This document shows positions 1-10,146 of a DNA stretch of 64,000 bases, one piece after another. The notes below the pieces were generated by a model. It did not search any database. It saw only the letters and a list, made by a program, of their open reading frames with translations, and was not told where the DNA came from. Position 1 is the stretch's first letter; every line of letters starts with the position of its first letter. The position numbers and the translations under genes are program-made. The DNA comes from Bacteroidales bacterium 6E (GTDB lineage Bacteria > Bacteroidota > Bacteroidia > Bacteroidales > Prolixibacteraceae). The DNA is taken from contig DF970666.1 of the NCBI GenBank assembly GCA_001270045.2, positions 197,197 to 261,196 on the forward strand, in the 5' to 3' direction.

Positions 1-12
1 TTTTAGTGGACA

Positions 13-696
13 CTACTGATGATTTATATAAACTATCAAGATTAAAGTAACTAAGAAAAAGAATATGTATGTCCGAAATTTCTTTTTAAATATATGATTT
101 TTGTAATATATTGCAAATAAAGATAATACCGAAATAATAACTGTCCTGTTGAAAGTAATTAACAACCCAAATAGTAATATAGAAATTAACAAATAATGTA
201 TTGATTTATTTTCAAAAACATTATACCTGGTAAGAATTATTATGCTTAGAAACATTTTTAGGGCTATTACGCTTGTATTTGAACTTAATCCGTAAGGTCG
301 AGAGTCATACAACAAATCACTTTCTCTAAATTCCTGATACAAGGATTGAAAAAATGTATTAATGCCTAAACTAAATTGAATAAATGTGATTACCGTTTCA
401 ATAATTGTTAGAATTACTAAGAATCGTAAGAATTTGTCATTTGCAGATTTTGAAATATAATACATTATTAACATCAATCCTGTCTCAGGCATAATATTAA
501 AATAATTATTTGCTTTTTCATAGCCAACGAGTTTGTTTATAAACGAAAGAGAAATTATCGATAATATTATTACAATATTTATATTGATTTTTTCTTTAAG
601 AACAAATTTTTCCTTCTTTATAAAGAAAAATGAAATGTACCCAAGGCTTACTGGGATATATGCTATTGTTGCTAAATATATTAAAATTGCAGCCAA
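13..696 (-). CDS. O-antigen polymerase (Wzy)-like membrane protein, short
   Basis: The 227-residue product is almost entirely hydrophobic, with about six predicted membrane segments. An RPYGLSS stretch near residue 133 resembles the loop before the large periplasmic loop of Wzy/O-antigen ligase proteins. Such proteins usually have about 400 residues, so this one is roughly half length. It ends at a TAG 13 bases from the window edge and may be frameshifted or truncated there. The first codon is TTG; no better ATG lies nearby. As the last gene seen in a minus-strand glycan cluster after a flippase and glycosyltransferase, a polymerase role fits. That role is inferred from topology and context, not from a catalytic motif. 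Confidence 0.5.
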   Translation of the reverse strand: MAAILIYLATIAYIPVSLGYISFFFIKKEKFVLKEKININIVIILSIISLSFINKLVGYEKANNYFNIMPETGLMLIMYYISKSANDKFLRFLVILTIIETVITFIQFSLGINTFFQSLYQEFRESDLLYDSRPYGLSSNTSVIALKMFLSIIILTRYNVFENKSIHYLLISILLFGLLITFNRTVIISVLSLFAIYYKNHIFKKKFRTYIFFFLVTLILIVYINHQ

Positions 697-1144
697 TTGT
701 ATTCGAGAATTTAATTGTTAGATTTCTGTATTGTCCACAAAAATTTCTTACATGTTCAATAATTAGCCTAAATTGTGTGGTTATATTCTAAATACTAAAT
801 CGATGATTATTTCGGTGATATTTATCTATTAGTATCTAAAAAATATTTGAAAGATGTTGTATTGAGCAATATATATTAAAATACAGTTTGTTTTCATATG
901 ATTACCTGTCCTATTTGTCACTTATTCGTTGGGGTCTTTGGTTGAAAAAGTCTCGGATCCCTGCAGAAAATAACTATAACTTAAATTCATAAATCAATTG
1001 CGGATACAGATTAAAACGGTTAGCCTAATTCTTAAATGTTTCTTTTTTTCTATTGTTTTTTTTCAATCTTCGCATAGAATCCGGCTGTATCCTTATTGTC
1101 TTTTATCTCAAATAAATTTAAGTGGGTTTTGAAAGCTTATTCGG
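697..1144. other. AT-rich spacer, no gene seen
   Basis: About 450 bases of very AT-rich DNA separate the Wzy-like gene from the upstream glycosyltransferase. I see no credible coding frame, RNA gene or strong hairpin. A gap this size inside an otherwise compact minus-strand cluster could hold an internal promoter or decayed coding sequence. Confidence 0.5.
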
Positions 1145-2503
1145 CTATCTAATATTTGGGTATTTTTTAAATTCCAGTAGCTCTCTCCAATTGGCAATAT
1201 TTGTTGGTGAAAAGAAATTGTCATATTCTTTGGGCTGAAATTTTAATATCTCTATTGTTAATTTAGAATTTGGATATAGTAATTTTACGATTCCCTTTTC
1301 AATTAAATCTTCAAAATATGTAAATGTCGGAGCTTTAATAATAAATGCTTTACATTTTCTATCTAAGCCTTCATAAATTGCAGTTGAACTAACCCCAAAA
1401 ATATACTCGGATTCCTCCAATAGTTCATTTAAAGGAATTTCATTAGTTATTACTTCAATTTCTTTAGCTTCATTCAGCTCTCGTAATTTACTATACTTAT
1501 ATTGCCAATCAGAATATTCACTAGGGTGAAGTTTGTAATATGTTTTGTATCCTATGTTATTCAGAAAGTTAATATTTGTAGTTAAAAATTCTAATAAGTA
1601 ACTTGTTGCATTTGGTTGATTTAATAAAGTAATTGTTTTTCTTTTAGGACATTCGCTTTGATTTGCGTAGGTGTTGTTTCCTGTTACCAATAGTTTTGTA
1701 CCAATTGGAAAATTAGCTTTGTTTTTCCAATAATCTGAGAATAGTAATAATCCGTCAGAATAAAATCCATCACGTTTTAAATCAGGAAATTGATAGGCTA
1801 AATGCAAATTGTTGATAACGCCATGTTGAATTTCATAAATTTCGATTCTGTTAAAAATTGCAGAAGCGACTAAAGGAGTAAGATATGTGCCTGATACAAA
1901 AAAAACTTTATGAGGTTTTTGTATTTTTAGAATAATATTGAAAATATTAAACCAAAGGGCATATTCTAGTTTATACCTCTTAAATTCGTTAATGAATTTG
2001 GGAGGTGCATTTAACTCATCCATAAATGAAATAATTGATTGCGGTGACTTTGTAAATCGAGATATAAGAAAACTTAGTATCTTTAAAATAACTTTTAGAT
2101 AGTCTAAATAAATAGGCCCCTTTTCGAAAACAAAATTATCGCTAAGGGATAATTCGATGTAATCGTTCTTAATTATTTCCTTTAGATCTTTTGTGTATAT
2201 TTCCTGTTTGTTGACATATCTTTGACTAGAAAAAATTAAAAATCTTTTATTTTGTGGAAACCAAAGCGTAAATAATCTTGAATAATATAATAACACGAGA
2301 AATCTTTTGATGCTATTTAGAATTTTGGTTTTTTTAAAACCAATTCGCTTTTGTGTATTGTCAAGGAACTCTCTATATCCAAAGTAAAAATACATTCTAT
2401 AAAATGGCCATATTGGATATTCATCTTTATATTTTATATTAAATAAGCCGTGTTTTCTTTCTGCTTTAATAATAGAATCTACTATTTCTCTTATTTGAGA
2501 CAT
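1145..2503 (-). CDS. sialyltransferase-like GT-B glycosyltransferase
   Basis: The 452-residue protein lacks a signal peptide and is probably a cytoplasmic or membrane-associated glycosyltransferase. Residues 324-329 read KLHPSE and residues 370-375 GVSSTA. These resemble the HP and SS/T motifs that bind the CMP moiety in bacterial sialyltransferases and polysialyltransferases. An EIQHGV stretch at 224-229 is common in capsule-type GT-B enzymes. The neighbouring NeuB and CMP-sugar synthetase genes strengthen the idea of a nonulosonic acid donor. Acceptor and linkage cannot be told from sequence. Capsule transferases of the KpsS or CDP-glycerol type share the QHG and HP features and are an alternative. 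Confidence 0.55.
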   Translation of the reverse strand: MSQIREIVDSIIKAERKHGLFNIKYKDEYPIWPFYRMYFYFGYREFLDNTQKRIGFKKTKILNSIKRFLVLLYYSRLFTLWFPQNKRFLIFSSQRYVNKQEIYTKDLKEIIKNDYIELSLSDNFVFEKGPIYLDYLKVILKILSFLISRFTKSPQSIISFMDELNAPPKFINEFKRYKLEYALWFNIFNIILKIQKPHKVFFVSGTYLTPLVASAIFNRIEIYEIQHGVINNLHLAYQFPDLKRDGFYSDGLLLFSDYWKNKANFPIGTKLLVTGNNTYANQSECPKRKTITLLNQPNATSYLLEFLTTNINFLNNIGYKTYYKLHPSEYSDWQYKYSKLRELNEAKEIEVITNEIPLNELLEESEYIFGVSSTAIYEGLDRKCKAFIIKAPTFTYFEDLIEKGIVKLLYPNSKLTIEILKFQPKEYDNFFSPTNIANWRELLEFKKYPNIR

Positions 2504-2720
2504 ATATGCTTAATCATTAAATTGTTAAAAGAGATAGTTCTTTGATGCCTCTGAAGACCTGTAGTTTTAGTTACAGTGATTAATTCGGAGAATAATCGAA
2601 GAAATATATTCTTGGAATCAGCACAACTTCATAAATAGTTAACCGCCATTTAAGAGTGTTTGACATAGGAGAGAAAAAGTGGAATAAAATATAACTCAGA
2701 ATTGAGTTGTTTCCATCTAT
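2504..2720. other. short AT-rich spacer
   Basis: This 217-base gap between flippase and glycosyltransferase holds no supported gene. It is AT-rich like its flanks. Confidence 0.4.
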
Positions 2721-4169
2721 CTAAATATTAATGAATTTTGGATTTTTTATTATCCTTATTGCTAATTTAATAGTTCTTTTTATTCCGTTTACATTTAATG
2801 CCAAAAAAAGAAATATCGGAATTAAATAATATATGACGCGTAACTTGAGAAAAGTTAGAATTAAGCTTAAACAAAATGGTATTAATATTCTCAATGGAAA
2901 TATATCATTAAAGGTTGTAATAATATCATTTTTCAAATTCAATTGACGTCTGCCATAAAAGCCAATTACTAATACATAAATAAAGTATGTTGCCATTGTG
3001 GCAAGTATAACATATTGAAAAGCGACCTTAAAATATGTAACAAAAGTTGTCGCTATGATAATATTTAAAATTAGTGCGATAAATGCAATAAGTCCAATAA
3101 GCCTCTCTTTTCCTCGAGCTAATAGTAGGCCTTGGTAACCAAAAGAATTTGTATAAAGCACTACCGAAAGAGCTGTAAAATTAAATACTGATGAAGATTG
3201 TGCATATGATGGAAAGAAAATTAATAAAACAGGAAATGTGATTATAATCAAATGAATTAGAAGATGGGACATGGATACATAGACATCCCTTACTTCAAAA
3301 AGAATTTCACTTATAAGTTTATTATCATAACTTGCGAAGCGATGAAGTAATTTGGGAAATATCAAAAATGATATGGAATTCAATAACAATAATACTACAT
3401 TGGCTAATGAATAGGAAAAGGTAAAATATCCGAATTCTCTTATATCATAGTAACCACTTATGAATGATTTTGTTGTCAGTAGGATCAGATAAAAGGATGT
3501 ATTATATACAAATAAATGCCATCCTTTCAACTGAATATTTTTGATAATGTCCCAATTGAATAGTGGCTTAATCTTTATTGGAGACTGGATAATGAAAATT
3601 AAAAAAGATGCAATGAAAGCACTACAATTTGCCAAAACCATTGCCCAAAGCAGTTGTTCTCCTTTAAGGAAAGGGATAAAAAACAATACGAATATTGGAT
3701 ACAGAGACTGATTTAGTGCTATTGCATAGATCTTACCAAATACCCTATATATATTGGAATATAAGGTATTGATATGAGATAAAATAGCGATAATGGCAAT
3801 TGGCATTGCAAAAGCTTGGAATTCGTATTTATTTCCCAGACTTATGAGGCCTAAATTGATAAAAGTAAAAAAGATGAATACACCAATGGATAATCCTAAT
3901 ACCATTGATAATCCATTCCCGATTATCTTTCGTATATACTCCTCATCATTCTTATTTACTGATATGATTACATTCACTGAATGAGAGATACCTAAATTTA
4001 TTTGCCCCGCATATCCAATTACAAGATTTATAAATCCCCATATTCCCAAATAGAACGGACCAAGAAATGCCGCAATAAACAGTGAATTAATAAACTGAAT
4101 AAAATATGTACCATAACGGCTGAGTACATATACTATTGCGGGATTTTTTAAAACGTTAAGCTTTTTCAA
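2721..4169 (-). CDS. polysaccharide flippase, Wzx/MOP superfamily
   Basis: The 482-residue protein has about twelve evenly spaced hydrophobic segments and an N-terminal pattern (SRYGTYFIQFINSLFIAAFL) typical of Wzx-type flippases. These move undecaprenyl-linked repeat units across the inner membrane. Length matches the family. The first codon appears to be TTG, with no ATG until well inside the first helix. It lies between sugar-activation genes and the transferase/polymerase genes, the usual order in a Wzx/Wzy locus. Substrate is inferred from neighbours to contain a nonulosonic acid. Confidence 0.8.
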   Translation of the reverse strand: MKKLNVLKNPAIVYVLSRYGTYFIQFINSLFIAAFLGPFYLGIWGFINLVIGYAGQINLGISHSVNVIISVNKNDEEYIRKIIGNGLSMVLGLSIGVFIFFTFINLGLISLGNKYEFQAFAMPIAIIAILSHINTLYSNIYRVFGKIYAIALNQSLYPIFVLFFIPFLKGEQLLWAMVLANCSAFIASFLIFIIQSPIKIKPLFNWDIIKNIQLKGWHLFVYNTSFYLILLTTKSFISGYYDIREFGYFTFSYSLANVVLLLLNSISFLIFPKLLHRFASYDNKLISEILFEVRDVYVSMSHLLIHLIIITFPVLLIFFPSYAQSSSVFNFTALSVVLYTNSFGYQGLLLARGKERLIGLIAFIALILNIIIATTFVTYFKVAFQYVILATMATYFIYVLVIGFYGRRQLNLKNDIITTFNDIFPLRILIPFCLSLILTFLKLRVIYYLIPIFLFLALNVNGIKRTIKLAIRIIKNPKFINI

Positions 4170-4274
4170 TTAATATAATAATTAACAGAATACTGTAGAT
4201 GATCCCATAGGTTGTTGATGACTTATTCAATTCGAATACGAGTAATTAGTAGAATCCAAATAAGAATTAGCTTT

Positions 4275-5365
<1,091 letters not shown>

Positions 5366-6379
5366 TCATTTTGTGGAACATCTCTCTTTAGGGTTTTACC
5401 GATAACCTTATCTTTCTCGGACCACTTAAAACCGTCACCAGGACTTAATAAATGGATGTCATCAGCACTAATTATTTCGCCCTTAAACATTTGTCTTTTT
5501 GTTGCTATTGATCTTTCAAGCTTGTTTTTTGCAATACTAACACTGTCATCAATATAGAGATCTTCGATCCCCATCCATCTTTCAGCAATTCGAATATCCC
5601 TGATCATACGATTTACGCCATCAGGACCCAAAGATCCTGCCTGGTCAGTACCTTTCATTCTGCGATCTATTGTTACGTGCTTTTCAATAATTTCAGCCCC
5701 CATTCCAACTGCTATTGAAGGAGCGGATATTCCAATTGTATGATCTGAAAAGCCTATTGTATATTGCCCATAATTCTTTTTTAAATAAGTTATGGTTCTA
5801 AGGTTTAAATTGTCGGGGTGGGTAGGATATTGGGATACACAATGGAGGATTGAAATATTCGAATGATACTTTGTAATTACATTTATTGCCTCATCTAATT
5901 CGACTCTTCCCGCCATTCCGGTAGAGAGAATTATTGGAATTTTTGTTTCTGCCATTGACTCAATTAGAGGAAGATTTGTTAAATCTCGACTAGCGACCTT
6001 CAACCTGTCAGGAGTAAATAACTTAAGGACACTCAAACATGCAATACCACAAAGTGTATCAACAAAGTCTAAACCATGTTGTTTGGCATGTTTGTATACC
6101 TCAAAGTGCTCCTCGTCTGATAATTCTAGATATTCTCTATGTTCACCATAAGTCCTCCCAAATGAATTGGGATTATCATATAGCCTTACCATTTGCGATG
6201 CAGATAACTCAGCCTTCAAATCTCTTTTCGTCAGTTTAACGGCGTCCATTGGTTTTAGGTCTAATCCAAATACTTCCTCCTTAACCGGTCGGGAGACTAA
6301 TTCAACTAATAATTTTGCTATATCGACAGAACCATTATGGTTTTGCCCAATTTCACCAATTATATAAGTATGTTGCATA

Positions 6380-7132
6380 TTATTTTTTATTAGAATTGAT
6401 TTGATTTTTCATTTCATCTATTAGCAAATGATTACTTTTAATATAAGCTAATATTTTCTCAACTGTAATAGAAGTATTATTGGAATATAATTCAGAATAT
6501 ATCAATTTTGCTGTTTGAAAGTCTCGATCAGTATCTACAGTCAACCGCAAAAAATCCTCATTTTCAATCCATTTCGGGATATGTTCAAAATGTAATTCAA
6601 AATGCTCTTGATATGTGTAAATAAAATTGGTCACATGCTCCTGGAATAGCTTTTCTTCAGTCATCTTTGCTATTCTTTTTAGAGTAGAAAGCTTAATCCC
6701 TTCAGCCCAGAAGCCGTAATGGGTTTTGATTGTTGGAGTATTATCCTCTAATGAATAACACCAATAATCCACATCTGTATTTTTAAATTCAGTAATTTGA
6801 TAATCAAGTGCATCCATGTCAAGAAATGGATTATCAGCGCAAATTCTTATTATTTTGTCAAACCCAAATATTTCTGCTGCTTTTATAAACCTATCCAAAA
6901 CATTATCCATGCTTCCTCTATATACTTTAACATAGTGTCTATTTGCAATCTCCTCAAGTACATCATCGGAAGGGTTTACTGTTGTGGCTAGAACAATTGG
7001 TACACCCAGCTTTGCATTTTTCAGTCTGCCTAAAATGAGTTCGAATATTCCAATTTCTCCCCAAAAAGGAATTATCATTTTTTGAATTAGACGAGTCGAT
7101 CCTGTTCTTGCTTGTATAATTATTCCTATCAT
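6380..7132 (-). CDS. SpsF-like cytidylyltransferase (CMP-sugar synthetase family)
   Basis: The 250-residue protein begins with IIIQARTGSTRL, the nucleotide-binding motif of the SpsF/NeuA/KdsB cytidylyltransferase family. The usual LPGK that follows is altered to LIQK. An RICADNPFLD stretch near residue 95 carries the metal-binding Asp region. It would activate the NeuB product as a CMP-sugar for transfer. The pairing with a NeuB/SpsE homologue two bases downstream supports this. SpsF proteins are less well characterised than NeuA, so the exact sugar is open. This is the first gene of the AT-rich block. Confidence 0.75.
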   Translation of the reverse strand: MIGIIIQARTGSTRLIQKMIIPFWGEIGIFELILGRLKNAKLGVPIVLATTVNPSDDVLEEIANRHYVKVYRGSMDNVLDRFIKAAEIFGFDKIIRICADNPFLDMDALDYQITEFKNTDVDYWCYSLEDNTPTIKTHYGFWAEGIKLSTLKRIAKMTEEKLFQEHVTNFIYTYQEHFELHFEHIPKWIENEDFLRLTVDTDRDFQTAKLIYSELYSNNTSITVEKILAYIKSNHLLIDEMKNQINSNKK

Positions 7133-7294
7133 CTTAACATACTATATTGTTAAACCACTTTAAAAAACTCATTAATTGCTATTTACATGTTATAGAAATT
7201 AAATAATTATATTCTTGTTGCAAAATTAAACATTGGTCATAATATAATGTTAATTTATTGTGAATGAATATAATACCTTCTTGAATCCACATAT

Positions 7295-8605
7295 CTACAA
7301 TTTGTAAACTTTCTCACCCCCCTCTTTTACCATATTCCTCAAATCCACAATCATTTGGGCATGCTGCTGAATATATTCCACATCATAAATACTGTGATTG
7401 GTGGTTAGCACAACAACATCAGCTTCTTTAAGCGTTTTGGCAGTTAATGGAACTGATTGGTATTTGTGCCCATGATGGGTAGTTACGTGTGGTATATGGG
7501 GGTCATTATAACTCACTATTCCTCCTTTGTGAGCAACAGTATCCATAATTTCCAAGGCAGGGGATTCCCTTTCGTCATCAATATTGGGTTTATAGGCCAC
7601 GCCCAGGAAAAGCAGATTGCTGCCATTGACCGCTTTTTTGTGTCGGTTCAGGGCGGCTGCAATCTTGATATACATGTAATGCGGCATCCGCATATTAATG
7701 TGTCCGGCAGCATGGATCATACTGAGGTCGAAATTGTATTTCTTGGCAATATGTTCCAAATAGAATGGATCCAACGGGATGCAATGCCCTCCAATGCCCG
7801 GTCCGGGATAGAATGCCTGAAATCCGAATGGTTTGGTTTTGGCCGCCTCGATCACTTCCCAGATATTGATGTCCATCTTTCCAGCCAGCAATGCCAATTC
7901 GTTGATCAGGCTGATGTTGACCAACCGGTAGGTGTTCTCCAGGATCTTCACCATTTCAGCTACACGTGGTGAGCTTACCAGATGGAGGTGGTCAATAGCC
8001 TTGGAATAAATCTGCTGTCCGATTTCCAGTCCGTCGGGTGTCATGGCTCCCATCACCTTTGGTGTGTTCTTGGTATAGAATGTGGCATTACCCGGGTCGA
8101 CACGTTCGGGGGAATAAGCCAACCAGAAATCCTCTCCGTGTTTTAATCCTGATTCCCTTTCTATGATAGGCAACATGAAATCCTCGGTAGTGGTAGGGTA
8201 GGTTGTACTCTCCAAACTGATAAAGGTGCCCGGTTTCATGTACTTCCCAATATCGATACATGCTGATTCAATATAGCTCATATCGGGTTTCTTGAAGATA
8301 TCGAGGGGAGTGGGTACACATATCAAAAGGGCATCACATTCGCTCATCCTTGAAATGTCGGTGGTTGCCTGAAGCTTTACCTGGTCAACCACTTCACGAA
8401 GAACGGCATCACGTATATCCTTGATGTAGTTTTCGCCATGGTTAATCTTATCAACCTTAGCCTGTGACTTGTCAAAGCCTATCACTTCAACTCCTGCCTG
8501 GGCAAAGTTGACGGCTAACGGGAGGCCTACGTATCCAAGTCCGATCACCCCGACAACTTCTTGCCCGGCAGCAATCTTATCTAATATTTGTTGTTTGTAA
8601 CTCAT
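7295..8605 (-). CDS. UDP-N-acetylglucosamine 6-dehydrogenase type nucleotide-sugar dehydrogenase
   Basis: The protein oxidises the C6 hydroxyl of a UDP-HexNAc to a carboxylate using NAD+. The Rossmann motif GVIGLGYVGLP is near the N-terminus, LESTTYPTTTE follows, and the active-site Cys lies in GPGIGGHCIPLDP near residue 275. These patterns match the WbpA/WecC/TviB branch rather than UDP-glucose dehydrogenase. I place the start at the ATG at 8605 (MSYKQQ), because the longer frame begins with TTG five codons upstream. Base composition is higher than in the genes downstream, so it may belong to the older part of the glycan locus. Confidence 0.85.
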   Translation of the reverse strand: MSYKQQILDKIAAGQEVVGVIGLGYVGLPLAVNFAQAGVEVIGFDKSQAKVDKINHGENYIKDIRDAVLREVVDQVKLQATTDISRMSECDALLICVPTPLDIFKKPDMSYIESACIDIGKYMKPGTFISLESTTYPTTTEDFMLPIIERESGLKHGEDFWLAYSPERVDPGNATFYTKNTPKVMGAMTPDGLEIGQQIYSKAIDHLHLVSSPRVAEMVKILENTYRLVNISLINELALLAGKMDINIWEVIEAAKTKPFGFQAFYPGPGIGGHCIPLDPFYLEHIAKKYNFDLSMIHAAGHINMRMPHYMYIKIAAALNRHKKAVNGSNLLFLGVAYKPNIDDERESPALEIMDTVAHKGGIVSYNDPHIPHVTTHHGHKYQSVPLTAKTLKEADVVVLTTNHSIYDVEYIQQHAQMIVDLRNMVKEGGEKVYKL

Positions 8606-8620
8606 TGTAATGTTTTTCAA

Positions 8621-8843
8621 TGTGGTAATATGGTTTCTAACGTTCTAAATTTTTCTTTTTTTGTGTATCTTGAATTGGTGCGAGTTGCGAGATGCGTGTT
8701 ACGGGGTAGCCTTCGGATGTAAATGTCTAATTTCCAATTATTATATCTTAGCTTCGTTTGTAAATTCCTTGCAAACCTCACTTCTCATTTATCACTTTTC
8801 ACTTCTCCCTCTTCACTTTTCACTTTTCGTTCTTCACTCCTAA
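8621..8843. repeat. TC-rich simple repeat and degenerate heptamer spacer
   Basis: Positions 8680-8710 hold the degenerate tgcgNgt heptamer motif seen elsewhere in the window. Positions 8780-8845 are a pyrimidine-rich array of units like TCACTTTTCAC and TTCGTTCTTCAC. A second TC-rich array of the same kind lies at 13672-13730. No gene is supported. Confidence 0.6.
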
Positions 8844-9398
8844 CTAGGTGCTCCAAACCAACAGCGCTTTCTCAACCTTCCCATCCTCTTCTCCCGGTGC
8901 GACAATGGCATAATTGATCCGGAATGAAACATTCTCCTCGGCTTTGTGTACCAACTTACGGATATAATCCTGGTCGAAATCGGTTCCTACAAGCAACAGG
9001 TCGAGGAGTTTACCGGGCTTGCCTTTGGCGAAGTCGCCCGTGATATAGGCTCTCTCAAGGTTGCCAATGTGGGAGACCACCTCATTGATGAGCTGGTCGA
9101 TGCCGACATATTTCAATAAGAGTTTGTGTATATCGGTGAAAAAGGGATGTTTCGTATTGGCCTGGTACATCTTCTTGTTTCCCTCCGAAAAGGAGGTCAA
9201 CAGCCCCGCCTGCTCAAACCTGTTTAGCTCGAGCCGTATGGCATTCGACGATTCTTCAAATTCGGATTCCAATCCCCGTAAATAGGCAAAAGTGGCACTA
9301 TTTAAGAAGAACTTTACGAGGAGTTTGATGCGGGTTTGGGAAGTGATTAAGCTTTCGAGCAAGATAGGGTTTTGATGGCTTCGCCGGGTCAGTCCCAT
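8844..9398 (-). CDS. winged-helix regulator with nucleotidyltransferase-like tail
   Basis: The protein has about 184 residues from the ATG at 9398; the longer frame starts with TTG. Residues 15-75 look like a winged helix-turn-helix (SQTRIKLLVKFFLN through LNRFEQAGLLTSF). The C-terminal half, with a GDFAKGKPGKLLDLLLVG stretch, resembles minimal nucleotidyltransferase-type domains found in similar Bacteroidota regulators. It sits beside two nucleotide-sugar dehydrogenases and may regulate the glycan locus, but no target site is visible. Function is assigned from fold features only. Confidence 0.55.
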   Translation of the reverse strand: MGLTRRSHQNPILLESLITSQTRIKLLVKFFLNSATFAYLRGLESEFEESSNAIRLELNRFEQAGLLTSFSEGNKKMYQANTKHPFFTDIHKLLLKYVGIDQLINEVVSHIGNLERAYITGDFAKGKPGKLLDLLLVGTDFDQDYIRKLVHKAEENVSFRINYAIVAPGEEDGKVEKALLVWST

Positions 9399-9590
9399 AT
9401 TAACATGGGCTAACAAAGACTAAGTGTGTTGATACGAGTAGCAAATTTACTCAATTTCCTATAGGGTGTTCTCTCAGGGATTATAATTTTATCCCGATTT
9501 TGATTTTTTTACATTTGGTATACATTTAGCGATCCCGATAAAAAAGTCAGAAATGGGATTTATCGGATTTAAGGATTAATAGGATTTGTC

Positions 9591-9640
9591 CCTAATCCTT
9601 TAATCCAATAAATCCCACAAATCCTAGTTCAGACAGTTTT
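9591..9640. repeat. intergenic repeat copy A, left of GxxExxY gene
   Basis: On the minus strand this reads GTCTGAACTAGGATTTGTGG and continues with GGATT-type units. It closely matches 10069-10146 on the other side of the GxxExxY gene. The TGA inside it is the stop codon of that gene. Nearby, 9555-9625 also contains inverted GGATT / AATCC units. Confidence 0.7.
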
Positions 9641-10012
9641 CGGATAATGCAAATTGATCACCCTTTTAAACTCCAAACTTTTACCTCCGAAGTTGATAAG
9701 GAGTCCGATGGGCAGGTTGTAAGCCTGGCAGTAATTCATAGCCTGTGCCAGATGAACGTCTTCTAATTGGGTCAGTGCTTTCAATTCAACCATGATGGCT
9801 TCTTCCACAAAGAAATCAACCCTTCGGGTACCGATGTCATGACCTTCGTAGAATATTCTCATCTCGAATTCTCTCTTGAAGTCCAATCCTTGTGACGCCA
9901 ATTCAATGGCAAGTGCCCTTTGATAAATGACTTCCTGAAAGCCATTCCCCAAAACAGAATGAACCTTCATGGCACACCCAATAATCTTGTGCGTCAACCT
10001 CTCATGTAACAT
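9629..10012 (-). CDS. GxxExxY family protein
   Basis: The 127-residue protein carries the family signature as LGNGFQEVIYQRAL near residues 21-34. A later MVELKAL stretch resembles the catalytic strand of the PD-(D/E)xK nuclease fold proposed for this family. Biological role is unknown; members often appear as solitary, mobile-looking genes. Here it lies alone between repeat copies, and its terminal TGA is supplied by the repeat. That suggests insertion as a cassette between the ugd-like gene and the regulator. Confidence 0.8.
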   Translation of the reverse strand: MLHERLTHKIIGCAMKVHSVLGNGFQEVIYQRALAIELASQGLDFKREFEMRIFYEGHDIGTRRVDFFVEEAIMVELKALTQLEDVHLAQAMNYCQAYNLPIGLLINFGGKSLEFKRVINLHYPKTV

Positions 10013-10068
10013 CCTTTTTCCCGCTTATAGTTATTTACAGAATCTAAAATCCTCATGTAGTGATTATG

Positions 10069-10146
10069 GTAATCCTTTAATCCTAAAAATCCCACGAATC
10101 CCATTTCAGACATTTTAGCCTCCCACAAATCCCAGTTCAGACACCT
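10069..10146. repeat. intergenic repeat copies B and B', right of GxxExxY gene
   Basis: Positions 10069-10117 match copy A at 9591-9640 at most bases. A shorter third copy, 10119-10146, follows at once. The minus-strand GTCTGAACTGGGATTTGTGG in the third copy contains the TGA stop of the UDP-glucose dehydrogenase gene. Confidence 0.7.
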
